This document shows, one piece after another, positions 42,977 through 51,693 of a stretch of DNA of 64,000 nt. Position 1 is the first letter of the stretch; every line of letters begins with the position of its first letter. The stretch comes from Hymenobacter arizonensis (lineage in GTDB: Bacteria; Bacteroidota; Bacteroidia; Cytophagales; Hymenobacteraceae): contig NZ_FOXS01000002.1 of the NCBI RefSeq assembly GCF_900115775.1, positions 462,994 through 526,993 on the forward strand. Reading direction: 5' to 3'. The translations under genes were made by a program, and so were the position numbers. The notes below the pieces were generated by a model that was not told the origin of the DNA, made no database searches, and saw nothing but the letters and a program-made list of their open reading frames with translations.

Positions 42977-43014
42977 AAAAAAGCCCCCGCCTCTTGCACG
43001 AGACCGGGGCTTTT
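42977..43014. terminator. Terminator downstream of the DUF4382 gene
   Basis: AAAAAAGCCCCCG / CCGGGGCTTTT with imperfect inner stem; on the minus strand it follows the stop of the gene at 43036-43866. Confidence 0.8.
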
Positions 43015-43035
43015 CAGTGGCTTAGATTCTGTCGC

Positions 43036-43866
43036 TTAGTTCAGCGGAATAGAACCCATGTTGGTCACGTTGTCGTTGGTCACCACTACACCGGTGCGAG
43101 TCACGTTGCGGTAGGCAGGCTGCCCGGTAGGGGCAGTGGTGCTCGGGAAAAACTCCACGCGGTAGGTACCTGCGGGCAGGGCGCCCATTTGAAACGCGCC
43201 GGAGGCATCGGCCGAGGTGCTCACCGTATCGGGGCCGAGAATGGTGCTGCGAATGGCCAGCACCTGAGGCCGCGCGGCCGCTGGGGCCACGGTGCCGCTT
43301 AGGCCGCCCCGCACTTCCTGAGTAATCACCCGCACAACGGGCTTCAGCAGGTAACGCTCTTTGCGGTCGTTGCCGGGGCGCCAGGTGCCGCGTTCCACTA
43401 CAGACTTGGCTACGTCGAAATCGAGCAGCAGCTGGTAGGTCTCGCCATCGCGCAGGGTGGTTTTGTCAAGTTTCAGCTTCACGCCCGACGTTTGGCCGCT
43501 GGGGGTTTTGAGGTCGTAGCGCTGGTCGTCGCGGCCAATAACGTAGCTGTCGGGCCCGAGCACCAGGCGGATTTCCTTAAGGTCGCCGGGCGCAAAGTCC
43601 TGCTTCACCAGCAAGGCCGACTTTCCGTTCACGTACTCCAGAATGTTGAGTGTCTGGGGCGTGAAGCTCAGGTTTTTCCATCCGTCCTTCGCTTGCTCTT
43701 CCTTCAGGTGCACCTCAATTTGCCGCACGTCGAGCACCACTTGATGAAAGTCGCCGGGAGCGTCGGTCATACGCACCTCTAGCTTGGAGGTATCAGAGTT
43801 TTTGGAGCAGCTGGCTAGGCCCAACACCGCTAGGCAAGCCAAAGGAAATAGACGAGTAAGGTTCAT
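43036..43866 (-). CDS. DUF4382 domain lipoprotein
   Basis: 276 residues. A lipobox (LAVLGLASC) is followed by the DUF4382 domain (about 28-180): LEVRMTDAPGDFHQVVLDVR, then LKEEQAKDGWKNLSF and LRDGETYQLLLDFDVAKSVV. The C-terminal part (about 190-275) is a carboxypeptidase-like beta-sandwich (LSGTVAPAAARPQVLAIRST, FQMGALPAGTYRVEF). DUF4382 proteins are exported and of unknown function. Single gene with its own terminator. Confidence 0.93.
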   Translation of the reverse strand: MNLTRLFPLACLAVLGLASCSKNSDTSKLEVRMTDAPGDFHQVVLDVRQIEVHLKEEQAKDGWKNLSFTPQTLNILEYVNGKSALLVKQDFAPGDLKEIRLVLGPDSYVIGRDDQRYDLKTPSGQTSGVKLKLDKTTLRDGETYQLLLDFDVAKSVVERGTWRPGNDRKERYLLKPVVRVITQEVRGGLSGTVAPAAARPQVLAIRSTILGPDTVSTSADASGAFQMGALPAGTYRVEFFPSTTAPTGQPAYRNVTRTGVVVTNDNVTNMGSIPLN

Positions 43867-43979
43867 GTGAGGGAATAGAGAAAGTTGATTTTAGAAACGT
43901 AAAACGGCGACGCACACCGACGCCGGCCGGCCGTTCACAATAATACTGCCAACCTTCTATATTGCCCTGTTCAATTGTC

Positions 43980-46900
43980 TTATTTCGTGCTATCGGCCGG
44001 GGCTGGGTCTGCCGCTTTGGCCCGGGGCTTGGGTTTGCCAAACAGGCTATTCAGCCCCTGCCCAACCTGGTTTTTCAGCCGAGCCTGGGCCTCCAAACGT
44101 GCCTTTTCGGCCGTGATACGTGCCTTTTCCTCTGCAGTTTGCTCCGCGGCATCGTCGGTGCGCTTGGTGCTATCCTGTGCCGCCTGCTTCTTTTGCGTAA
44201 GCCCCATGAGGGCGTCGGTAAGTTTGGTTTTTACCACGTTGGTTACAATGGCTTTGCCCTGGTCTTTCACGCTGCCGCTGGTTAGCTGCACCACGGGGCT
44301 GGTCATGGTGCCGCCAATATTCAGGCCCAGCGTCACGCGGTCGGTTCCCTGAATGTTCTGCACGCCCGTCAGCTGCGTGAGCTTGCCCGTCACGGCGTTG
44401 CCCAGCTTACCCGTGGGCACATTCAGGGCCGTGACGTAGGCTAGCGCGCCGGCCAAGCTATTCGAGCCGCCGAAGGTCATCTTCACGTCGCCCACGGTCA
44501 GGTCGAAGGGCTGCACTACCAGACTGCCGTTTACAATATTGGCTTGAATGGCCTTGTTCACCACCACCAGCGTTTTCAGCTCGGGCAGCGTGGTCAGGCT
44601 GGCAATCTTGCTCATCACCTCTGACTGGTTGATGGCCGCCTTCACCACATCAAATACGCCCTTACCGGTCAGGGTAGCCAGATTGGGCATCATGTCGGGG
44701 CCCATTTCGCCGCTCACGTTAAAGTTGGTCCCGAACACGCCTTCCACCTGGCCGGCCAGCGGAATGAGCTTCTTCACCGTCGTAAATGCCGAGAAGGCGT
44801 TCTGGATGTCCAGATTCTTAATGTTCAGCCCGAAGTCAAAAGTGGGGTGGGCCAGGGTCTTGCTGCTGTAGCTGCCGGTGGTGCCAAAGTTGCCACCCAG
44901 CGTATTGAAGGTCATGTTGCTGAGCCGGGCCGTTTCGTCGCGCACCGTCACGGTGCCTGCCACGTTGGTCAGCTTCAGGTTATCGTAGGTCACGTTGTCG
45001 ACGCGGCTGTTCAGCACCAGGTCAAAGTATTTGGGAATCTGCAGCACGCCTTCGGCCTTGGTCGGCGCCTTGCCGCTGGCCACCGTGGCCGTGGGTTTGG
45101 CCGATACCTCGTCCACCATCCACTCGTTCACATTGAAGTTGCGCGAGTTCACATTCATGGTGCCCTTCAGCGACTGGCCCGGCGTGAACAGGTAGCCCAG
45201 GTAGTTGCTCACCGTGCCCGACGCCGCAAAGTCGGAGCTGCCGGCCGTGCCGTTCAGGCTTTGCAGGTTAATCTGGTTGTTGTTAAAGGTGGCCGTGCCG
45301 CTGCTGATGCGCACGCCCTGCGGCAGGTCTTTGCTCTTGTAAGTCACGTTGGTGGCCTTCACGGTGCCGCTGGCCACCACGTTCTGGTAGCGACCGGCCT
45401 CCACGTCGGCCATGTTGCCTTTGGCAGCAATGTCGCCGGCCACGCGGCCGGTCACGGTCATGCCCTGGAGCGGGAAAATCTTGGTGATTTTGGTTAAATC
45501 CACCGTGCCGCGCACGTTGGTGTCAAACACCGGCTTGTCGATGTTGCGGGCCGTGAGGCGGCCTTCCAGCGGCTCGCCCTCCAGCACCATCCGGAACTGC
45601 GGCAGGTTGATTTGGGTATCGTTTACCTGACCCGTGTTGTTCACCACCGTGCCATTGAGGTTGATGTTCTCAATAGGAGCCGGAAACTGAGCCGATTTCA
45701 CGAAGCCGTTGGTCAGGCGAATGGCAGCGTTCACCACCGGCATCTGGGTTTTGGAATAGATGCCCTTCGCCGTACCGTCTACAAACAGTTGCCCGCGCAT
45801 GGCCAGGTCCTTCACCGGGTACACCTTCAGGGCCTCGGCCAGGTTCACGTTGGCTTTCACGCGGCCGTCCACGCGCATGGGCTCCAGGCCGTCGATGGCA
45901 ATATTGCCGTCCACGGGGTTGGGCCCCAGGTCGAGGTGAAACTGCGGAATGTTCACCTTCACATTGTTGGTGTAGCCGGAAGGGTTATCCACCTGCATTT
46001 TCAGGTTGATGTTCTTCGCCGCCTGGGGCAAGTCGGGGTACTGAAATTGCCCGTTGCTTACGGCCAGGTTCACGCCGTAGCCGGGCATCTTCAAGTCGTT
46101 CTGCGTGCCTTTGTAGTAGCCATCGAAGGATACCTTGCCGCTGGTTTTCACGTTCTTAAACTTCTCAGTATACACCCCGGGCACCAAGCTGAGCAAGGTC
46201 TTGAAGTCCGTTTCCAGTGCCTTAAAAGTCAGGTCGTAGGTAATATCCTTTTCGTTGGGCAGCCCGATGGCGCCCGCAAAGCTGAACGGGAAATCGTTGA
46301 GCTTGATTTTGTTGTCTTTGAAGGTATAGAGGCTCTTTTCGAGGTCCATGTTCATGTTCACGTCGGCGGTGAGCTGCTTGTTGCTCACGTAAGCCACGCC
46401 GTTGTAAGTCATGTCGAGGTCGGTGGCGGTGGTCTGCGACTTCATGTCGAACACGTTGCTGGCGAAATCGCCGCTGCCGGTGTGGTTCACGCCGGCGGCC
46501 TGCATCAAGAAGGGGAGGGTCAGGTCTTCGTAGCGCAGGCGGCCATCGGTCATTTTCCACCCTTTTATGGCGAGGTGCACCTGGCTGGTGTCCTGGCCCT
46601 GGGCAGCGGCAGCCGAATCCGAAATCATAATATCCCAGTTGGCCAGGCCGCTTTTCAGCACACGCAAGCTCAGGTTGGGACGCTCCAATTCGATGGATTT
46701 GATATCGACGGCGCCGCCTCGAACCACGCTCATCACATCCAGGCCCACCCGCAGGTTGGGCAGGTAGGCCAGCGTGTCGCGGCTAAACGAATCGAGGCCA
46801 ATCACGCGCAGCTCCCGGATGTTCACCGTCATGTCGGGGAACGAGCGCAACAGGCTCACGTCAATATTGGCGGGGTCATACAGCACCTTGGCCCGCACGC

Positions 46901-47021
46901 GGCGAGCAATTTGCTCGTCGGCCAGCGCCCGCAGCTTGTCCTTAAACAGCACCGGGGCCAGCGCCAGCGCCACTACCAACAACCCGAAAAAAACGGCGAC
47001 ACCCAACAATATTTTCCGCAT
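43980..47021 (-). CDS. AsmA-family protein
   Basis: 1013 residues from the ATG at 47021; a TTG at 47033 would add four codons. One N-terminal membrane helix (ILLGVAVFFGLLVVALALAP) precedes an AsmA N-terminal region (DIKSIELERPNLSLRVLKSG), a long run of beta-strand repeats and a C-terminal AsmA_2 domain (LTGKGVFDVVKAAINQSEVM). AsmA-like proteins form long hydrophobic grooves linking inner and outer membranes and help lipid transport. The tail is Lys/Ala rich. Divergent from the T9SS gene pair. Confidence 0.93.
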   Translation of the reverse strand: MRKILLGVAVFFGLLVVALALAPVLFKDKLRALADEQIARRVRAKVLYDPANIDVSLLRSFPDMTVNIRELRVIGLDSFSRDTLAYLPNLRVGLDVMSVVRGGAVDIKSIELERPNLSLRVLKSGLANWDIMISDSAAAAQGQDTSQVHLAIKGWKMTDGRLRYEDLTLPFLMQAAGVNHTGSGDFASNVFDMKSQTTATDLDMTYNGVAYVSNKQLTADVNMNMDLEKSLYTFKDNKIKLNDFPFSFAGAIGLPNEKDITYDLTFKALETDFKTLLSLVPGVYTEKFKNVKTSGKVSFDGYYKGTQNDLKMPGYGVNLAVSNGQFQYPDLPQAAKNINLKMQVDNPSGYTNNVKVNIPQFHLDLGPNPVDGNIAIDGLEPMRVDGRVKANVNLAEALKVYPVKDLAMRGQLFVDGTAKGIYSKTQMPVVNAAIRLTNGFVKSAQFPAPIENINLNGTVVNNTGQVNDTQINLPQFRMVLEGEPLEGRLTARNIDKPVFDTNVRGTVDLTKITKIFPLQGMTVTGRVAGDIAAKGNMADVEAGRYQNVVASGTVKATNVTYKSKDLPQGVRISSGTATFNNNQINLQSLNGTAGSSDFAASGTVSNYLGYLFTPGQSLKGTMNVNSRNFNVNEWMVDEVSAKPTATVASGKAPTKAEGVLQIPKYFDLVLNSRVDNVTYDNLKLTNVAGTVTVRDETARLSNMTFNTLGGNFGTTGSYSSKTLAHPTFDFGLNIKNLDIQNAFSAFTTVKKLIPLAGQVEGVFGTNFNVSGEMGPDMMPNLATLTGKGVFDVVKAAINQSEVMSKIASLTTLPELKTLVVVNKAIQANIVNGSLVVQPFDLTVGDVKMTFGGSNSLAGALAYVTALNVPTGKLGNAVTGKLTQLTGVQNIQGTDRVTLGLNIGGTMTSPVVQLTSGSVKDQGKAIVTNVVKTKLTDALMGLTQKKQAAQDSTKRTDDAAEQTAEEKARITAEKARLEAQARLKNQVGQGLNSLFGKPKPRAKAADPAPADSTK

Positions 47022-47046
47022 GGGAGGAGACAATTAATTATTCGAA

Positions 47047-47054
47047 CAAAGGTA
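47047..47054 (-). promoter_or_regulatory. -7 box TACCTTTG upstream of the AsmA-family gene
   Basis: On the minus strand this is a full match to TAnnTTTG, 25 bases before the ATG at 47021. Confidence 0.5.
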
Positions 47055-47361
47055 GAGCCCACAAACTACCACGTTTTTTCAACAGGGAGCTCTTAACCAA
47101 ACCAAACGTTGCGTGGCACGCTTCCGTGCCCCGGCACCTGCTTCCAATTACATCTAGTACCAGGAAGGCCGTATTGAGCTGGCTTAAACACGTTGTAAAA
47201 ACACTACTTCTTTAGAATCAGGTTGCCCCGGTCGGCCCGCTCTAAGCAAGCGCACCGGGCAGTGAAAACCACAGTAGCAAGCAGTCTGCCAAATGCGCTG
47301 AGGACCTAACATCCTGCTCCCTACGCGGAACTGTTTGACCTAGCCTCGCTGTATCAGGCCA
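47055..47361. other. Intergenic region between the AsmA-like and PorP-like genes
   Basis: About 300 bases with no supported gene. A small hairpin GGCACG-CTTC-CGTGCC lies at about 47116-47131. Promoters for the divergent genes lie at both edges. Confidence 0.5.
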
Positions 47362-47369
47362 TACATTTG
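47362..47369 (+). promoter_or_regulatory. -7 box TACATTTG upstream of the PorP-like gene
   Basis: Full match to TAnnTTTG, 49 bases before the ATG at 47419. TTTG at 47334-47337 could be the upstream element, at a spacing slightly longer than published. Confidence 0.5.
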
Positions 47370-47418
47370 CGTTGTCGGTCGCACTAAACTGCGTTTCGGT
47401 GGCGTTACCTCGGTCCAT

Positions 47419-48465
47419 ATGCCAGTACCCTGTTCCTTGTTGCTTGCCAGAATACGGCTCGGCCTTGCAGCCGGTGCGTTGCTGGCCACCGCTTCCGGGG
47501 CGCAGGCACAGGATGTTTTTTTCTCGCAGCCGTTTGCTACCCGCCTGCACACCAACCCGGCCTTCACGGGCTTGCTCGACGATTACAGCGTCACACTGAG
47601 CTTCCGCAACCAGTTTCCAACCTTAGCGGGCTCTTTCGTCAGCACGCAGGCCGCCGCCGATGTGCGCCTCGACCGGCCCGGCCAGCACCACGCCCTAGGC
47701 GTACTCTTCAATCAGGACCGGACGGGCTCAGTCGGCTACACCCGCCTCGAAGCCGGCGCGCTCTACGCCTACCACACCCGCCTCACCCAGAAATTGGCCC
47801 TGAGCGGCGGCATGCGGGCCAACTATGGCCGCCAGCGCGTAGGATATGACAATTTCGTGTTTGGCGACCAAATTCTGGAAGATGGCACCGTAGCGGGCCC
47901 CAGCGCCGAATCGTTGGACTTTCAGCCCGTTAACTACCTCAGCTTAGGCACCGGGGCCGTGCTCTATTCTGAGCAAGGCTGGCTTAGCCTGGCGGGCCAG
48001 CACCTCAACCAGCCCAGCCTTGGTTTTCAGCGCCAAAGCCAGCTTCCCATGCTGCTTAGCCTCTCCGGTGGGTACAAATTCTTTATTGTTAAACCCTCCA
48101 CCGGGTTGGCTACCCGCGAGGTCAGCGTGACGCCGGTGGCATCCTACAGCCGGCAGGGCGGTTCGCAGCGCACCGAAACCGGGATGTACGTGACCGCAGC
48201 GCCCGTTACGTTGGGGGCGATTTATCGCAATATTTTTTCACCTAGCAACGTTGGTTCCCAGCACCTCCTCGCCGTAGTGGCTGGCATTCAGGCAGGAGAC
48301 CTCCGCCTGGGCTACAGCTACGATGTGGGCCTAAGCCAACTCAGTTCCGACTTGGGTGGGGCGCACGAACTAACGCTGGCTTTCCGCGCATTTGACCGAC
48401 TAGAAAACGCCCATCGCCGACTAAAAAAACGTGTTTACCCGACGGCCCCTTGTCCGGCATTCTAA
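47419..48465 (+). CDS. PorP/SprF-like type IX secretion membrane protein
   Basis: 348 residues. A signal peptide (GLAAGALLATASGAQAQ) is followed at once by the family's conserved start DVFFSQPFATRLHTNPAFTG, then beta-barrel strands (LDRPGQHHALGVLFNQDRTG, LALSGGMRANYGRQRVGYDN, LRLGYSYDVGLSQLSSDLGG). PorP/SprF proteins anchor or export T9SS substrates and gliding adhesins. The next gene encodes a GldJ-like lipoprotein and the two may form a unit. The gap between them is 69 bases. Confidence 0.92.
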   Translation: MPVPCSLLLARIRLGLAAGALLATASGAQAQDVFFSQPFATRLHTNPAFTGLLDDYSVTLSFRNQFPTLAGSFVSTQAAADVRLDRPGQHHALGVLFNQDRTGSVGYTRLEAGALYAYHTRLTQKLALSGGMRANYGRQRVGYDNFVFGDQILEDGTVAGPSAESLDFQPVNYLSLGTGAVLYSEQGWLSLAGQHLNQPSLGFQRQSQLPMLLSLSGGYKFFIVKPSTGLATREVSVTPVASYSRQGGSQRTETGMYVTAAPVTLGAIYRNIFSPSNVGSQHLLAVVAGIQAGDLRLGYSYDVGLSQLSSDLGGAHELTLAFRAFDRLENAHRRLKKRVYPTAPCPAF

Positions 48466-48534
48466 TTTTTTGTACTATTGTGTCCTAATTGCCCTTGCTA
48501 ACCCCTCCTTCTTCATAGTCATTTTAACTTTATT

Positions 48535-49788
48535 ATGAACTTCCCTAATTATTTACGCTTGGCCGTAGTGGGCCTCGTAACCTTGGCCAGCTGTGGCAAA
48601 GGGGGTCCTCCCACTGCTACAAAACCAGGTAAATATTCCTCTACAACGGGTATCGAGTACAATACTGAGAAGGGAATGGCAGTTGCCAACTTCAAGAAAG
48701 TACCCGAGGGCCCGGGCCTTATTTTTATCGAAGGTGGCCGCACCGTACTGGGTTCGCAGTCGGAAGACGTGACCATGACGCACGATAACATCGAGCGCAC
48801 GGTGACCATCGCCTCGTTTTACATGGACGAAGCCGAAGTAGCCAACATTCACTGGCTGGAATACCTGCACTTTATTCGTACCGACTCTACCGAAGAATTT
48901 TATCGTTCCGCGCTGCCCGACACCACCGTATGGGCCCGCGACCTTTCCTTCAACGACCCCTACGTAACGTACTATCTGCGTTACCCCGGTTTCCGCTACT
49001 TCCCCGTGGTGGGCGTGAGCTGGCTGCAGGCCGACGACTATTGCACCTGGCGTACGGCCAAGGTGAACGAGCGTCTGGCTACTGAAGGCAGCTCCAAGTC
49101 GAGCGGCGGCGGCTTATTTGGCCGGAAAAAGAAGAGCGGCGACGCAGCTGCCGGTGCTGAAGGCACCAACAGCTCGGGCGGCGACACCCCTACCATCGAA
49201 AAAGGCAACGTACTGCCCAACTACCGCCTCCCCACCGAGGCCGAGTGGGAATACGCCGCTCAGGCTCTCGTAGGCACCCAGGAAGTGGGCAACGAGAACC
49301 AGGAGGAGAAGCGCATCTACCCTTGGGATGGCAAAACCACCCGCAACGCCTACGGCCGCAAGCAGGGCCAGTTCCTGGCTAACTTCAAGCGGGGCCGTGG
49401 CGACTACGCCGGCATCGCCGGTAGCCTGAACGACGGCGCCATGATTACCGAGTACATCTACTCGTACCCCCCCAACGACTACGGCCTCTACAACATGGCT
49501 GGCAACGTGAACGAGTGGGTGCAGGACGTATACCGTCCCCTCTCGTACCAGGACGTAGAAGACCTGAACCCTTTCCGTCGCAACGGTGTGGCTGACCCCG
49601 CCGACAAGTACGACAAGAAAGGCTACCAGTCGCTGATTGACGACCACGTGCGTGTGTACAAAGGCGGTTCGTGGCGCGATGTGGCCTACTGGCTGTCGCC
49701 CGGCACCCGCCGCTTCATGGCTGAGGACTCGGCCACGGCAACCATCGGTTTCCGCTGCGCAATGATTAACGCCGGTTCGAACAAGTAA
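48535..49788 (+). CDS. gldJ: GldJ-like gliding motility / T9SS lipoprotein (SUMF1 fold)
   Basis: 417 residues. Lipobox VVGLVTLASC. The mature part has the formylglycine-generating-enzyme-like (SUMF1) fold: FIEGGRTVLGS, FYMDEAEVANIHWLEYLHFI, PVVGVSWLQADDYCTWRTAK and LPTEAEWEYAAQ. Closer to GldJ than to GldK because of ALPDTTVWARDLSFNDPYVT followed by YYLRYPGFRYFPVVGVSW. No FGE catalytic Cys was recognised, so a structural role is more likely. No GldK, GldL, GldM or GldN gene follows. Confidence 0.82.
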   Translation: MNFPNYLRLAVVGLVTLASCGKGGPPTATKPGKYSSTTGIEYNTEKGMAVANFKKVPEGPGLIFIEGGRTVLGSQSEDVTMTHDNIERTVTIASFYMDEAEVANIHWLEYLHFIRTDSTEEFYRSALPDTTVWARDLSFNDPYVTYYLRYPGFRYFPVVGVSWLQADDYCTWRTAKVNERLATEGSSKSSGGGLFGRKKKSGDAAAGAEGTNSSGGDTPTIEKGNVLPNYRLPTEAEWEYAAQALVGTQEVGNENQEEKRIYPWDGKTTRNAYGRKQGQFLANFKRGRGDYAGIAGSLNDGAMITEYIYSYPPNDYGLYNMAGNVNEWVQDVYRPLSYQDVEDLNPFRRNGVADPADKYDKKGYQSLIDDHVRVYKGGSWRDVAYWLSPGTRRFMAEDSATATIGFRCAMINAGSNK

Positions 49789-49803
49789 TTGAGCTTGGCA
49801 AGT

Positions 49804-49840
49804 AAAAGGGCCGCTCCTGAATCAGGAGCGGCCCTTTTTT
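49804..49840. terminator. Bidirectional terminator
   Basis: AAAAGGGCCGCTCCTGA / TCAGGAGCGGCCCTTTTTT, a near-perfect stem of about 17 bp with a tiny loop between the gldJ-like gene and the convergent comF gene. Confidence 0.9.
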
Positions 49841-49868
49841 GTGCCGTTTGCCTTCGTCCTTCTTCCAT

Positions 49869-50570
49869 TTATCGGTCGGCGCAGGCAATGGCGGCAATGC
49901 TGATTTCGGCTGCTCCGGCCGCGAGCAAGGCTGCCCCGCAGGCTTCGAGCGTAGCGCCCGTGGTCAGCACGTCATCCACGACGAGGATGCGCCGGCCAAC
50001 AACGTCCGCAGGATTCTCCACTTCGAATACATTGGCGACGTTTTCCCAGCGCTGGGCTCGGTTCTTTTTGGTTTGGGTCTTGGTGTTGGCAGTACGGCGC
50101 AGGGCGTTATTGCTGGCGGGCAGCTGCAGGCCCTGCGAGAGGCCAGAAGCAAAAGCAGCCGCCTGATTGTAGCCGCGCTTGGCCAGCTTGCGCGGATGCA
50201 GCGGCACGGGCACAATAAGGTCGAAGTCGGCAGCCAAGCCAGCAGCGTGCAGCTCCGCGCCATAAAGCTGGCCCAGGGCCGTACCCACGTCGCGCTGGCC
50301 CTGGTATTTGAGCTCATGCAGCAGGTTTTGGACGCGGCCGTGGCGCACGAAGCGCAGGTAGCTCAGGGCGTGACAGATGGGCAGCTTGCCCCAGAAGCGG
50401 CGGCCCAACGGGTTTTGGTCGGGCGGCAGCAGGTGAAAATCAGTGTAGGGCAGTTCGGCGCGGCAGCCGGTGCAAAGGTGGTTTTCGCCCGTCACCAAGG
50501 GCTCTTGGCAGGCCAGGCACAGGCGCGGGAAAATCAGACCGATGAAATCGGTGGCTAGGGAGCGAAGCAC
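49869..50570 (-). CDS. comF: ComF-family phosphoribosyltransferase-like protein
   Basis: 233 residues. N-terminal Cys motif (CLACQEPLVTGENHLCTGC) of the zinc-ribbon type, then the PRTase fold with VPVPLHPRKLAKRGYNQA and the PRPP-loop RRILVVDDVLTTGATLEAC. ComF proteins are needed for natural transformation in several bacteria, probably by handling DNA after uptake. Single gene; upstream DNA is palindromic repeat. Confidence 0.94.
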   Translation of the reverse strand: MLRSLATDFIGLIFPRLCLACQEPLVTGENHLCTGCRAELPYTDFHLLPPDQNPLGRRFWGKLPICHALSYLRFVRHGRVQNLLHELKYQGQRDVGTALGQLYGAELHAAGLAADFDLIVPVPLHPRKLAKRGYNQAAAFASGLSQGLQLPASNNALRRTANTKTQTKKNRAQRWENVANVFEVENPADVVGRRILVVDDVLTTGATLEACGAALLAAGAAEISIAAIACADR

Positions 50571-50652
50571 GGTAGAGGGAAGGGCGAAGTTTTGGGCAGT
50601 AATTTTGGAGGAGCAATGTAGGCAAATACTACTGTCGTGCGGAGCGCCACGT

Positions 50653-50739
50653 CTGTCATCCTGAGCTGGCGAAGGACCTGCTCACGCCTGAACGAACTGT
50701 TCTCCTGTGAGCAGGTCCTTCGCCAGCTCAGGATGACAG
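50653..50739. repeat. CTGTCATCCTGAGCTGGCGA palindromic repeat
   Basis: Arms CTGTCATCCTGAGCTGGCGA and TCGCCAGCTCAGGATGACAG with the inner pair GGACCTGCTCAC / GTGAGCAGGTCC. A piece at about 50762-50795 (TACGGCAACCTCCGGTTCGA) resembles the right outer arm at 30117-30150, so an older outer palindrome may surround it. Confidence 0.85.
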
Positions 50740-50826
50740 ATGAAGAGGAGTGATGCGTACCTACGGCAACCTCCGGTTCGACGAGCTCAGCACAACATTT
50801 TCTATCTTCTTTACCAGACCTAACGA

Positions 50827-51207
50827 ATGTCCCAAGTAACCGAATTCAACGAGTACCGCCAGCGGATGAACGAAACCATCATGGCGGCTGATAACAAGGT
50901 CATCAAGCGGTTTTTCAACCTCGACACCAACACTTACGCGCCCGGCGCCATCGACGTCAAGACCAAGGAAATGCTGGGTCTGGCCTGCTCCATGGTGCTG
51001 CGCTGCGACGACTGCATCAAATACCACCTCGGCAAATGCTTCGAGGAGAAGCTGACCGATGAGGAGATTTACGAGGTGTTTGCCATCGCCAACATCATTG
51101 GCGGCAGCATCGTGATTCCGCACTTCCGCCGCGCGGTGGAATACTGGGAAATCCTGAAAACGGAGGCCGTTGCGCCCGCGCCACCCCACGCCGAGCACGC
51201 CGTATGA
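50827..51207 (+). CDS. Carboxymuconolactone decarboxylase-family (AhpD-like) protein
   Basis: 126 residues. A helical protein with the CMD core KTKEMLGLACSMVLRCDDCI, with C-x2-C, and the His in IKYHLGKCFEE, then DEEIYEVFAIANIIGGSIVI. The Cys pair and His suggest AhpD-type peroxidase or disulfide chemistry rather than decarboxylation. The stop overlaps the next start by four bases (ATGA), so the following gene is coupled. Confidence 0.93.
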   Translation: MSQVTEFNEYRQRMNETIMAADNKVIKRFFNLDTNTYAPGAIDVKTKEMLGLACSMVLRCDDCIKYHLGKCFEEKLTDEEIYEVFAIANIIGGSIVIPHFRRAVEYWEILKTEAVAPAPPHAEHAV

Positions 51208-51587
51208 GCGAGGACCTGAACCCCGCCGAGCACCCTGAATCCGAGGCCGACTTCGAATCCCGTTGGGAGACCCTGATGCAGGAAATGGAGGCCCGCTTTC
51301 ACAAGCGGCCCGACCTGAACGCGCTGCTGCTGCTCATCGGCATCCAGGAGTTGAATCAGGGCATTACTACGTTCACCAAAGAGCAAAAGCAGGACCTAAT
51401 GCACATTGCTACCTGCCGCCTCTTCAGCCTCAGCGGGCACTACGAGCTGGAGCGCGTAGACGAAGACGGCTGGCCCCATTACAAGCTGTTGCGCCCCGTG
51501 CCCTTTGCTAACCTGAAGGAGCAGGAGCGCATGCTGAAGTGGCACGTGCTGGAATACTTCTCGTTGGACCCGGGCGACGAACTATAA
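51204..51587 (+). CDS. Conserved hypothetical protein coupled to the CMD gene
   Basis: 127 residues, acidic, no signal and no membrane helix. Sequence parts: WETLMQEMEARFHKRPDLNA, LLLLIGIQELNQG, EQKQDLMHIATCRLFSLSGH, YELERVDEDGWPHYKLLRPV. I recognise it as a conserved Bacteroidota hypothetical but give no function. The ATGA overlap with the CMD gene suggests a shared role. Its stop codon lies inside the left arm of a palindrome (51586-51674). Confidence 0.85.
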   Translation: MSEDLNPAEHPESEADFESRWETLMQEMEARFHKRPDLNALLLLIGIQELNQGITTFTKEQKQDLMHIATCRLFSLSGHYELERVDEDGWPHYKLLRPVPFANLKEQERMLKWHVLEYFSLDPGDEL

Positions 51588-51674
51588 CGTCATGCAGAGC
51601 GCAGCGAAGCATCTCGCTCGCTTCGTTAAGTTACTATTCCACGCGAGATGCTTCGCTGCGCTCTGCATGACGTT
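51586..51674. repeat. AACGTCATGCAGAGCGCAGC palindromic repeat
   Basis: Arms AACGTCATGCAGAGCGCAGC and GCTGCGCTCTGCATGACGTT, extended by GAAGCATCTCG / CGAGATGCTTC. The left arm overlaps the last two bases of the upstream TAA codon (51585-51587). Related to the GTCATGCTGAGC family. Confidence 0.85.
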
Positions 51675-51693
51675 CTGCTTTTTAAATCCCCTT

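Noticed and set aside
45612..47096. 494-codon plus-strand frame opposite the AsmA-family gene
   Set aside because: It is His/Gly/Val-rich with no known motif; the opposite strand carries a clear AsmA-type protein.
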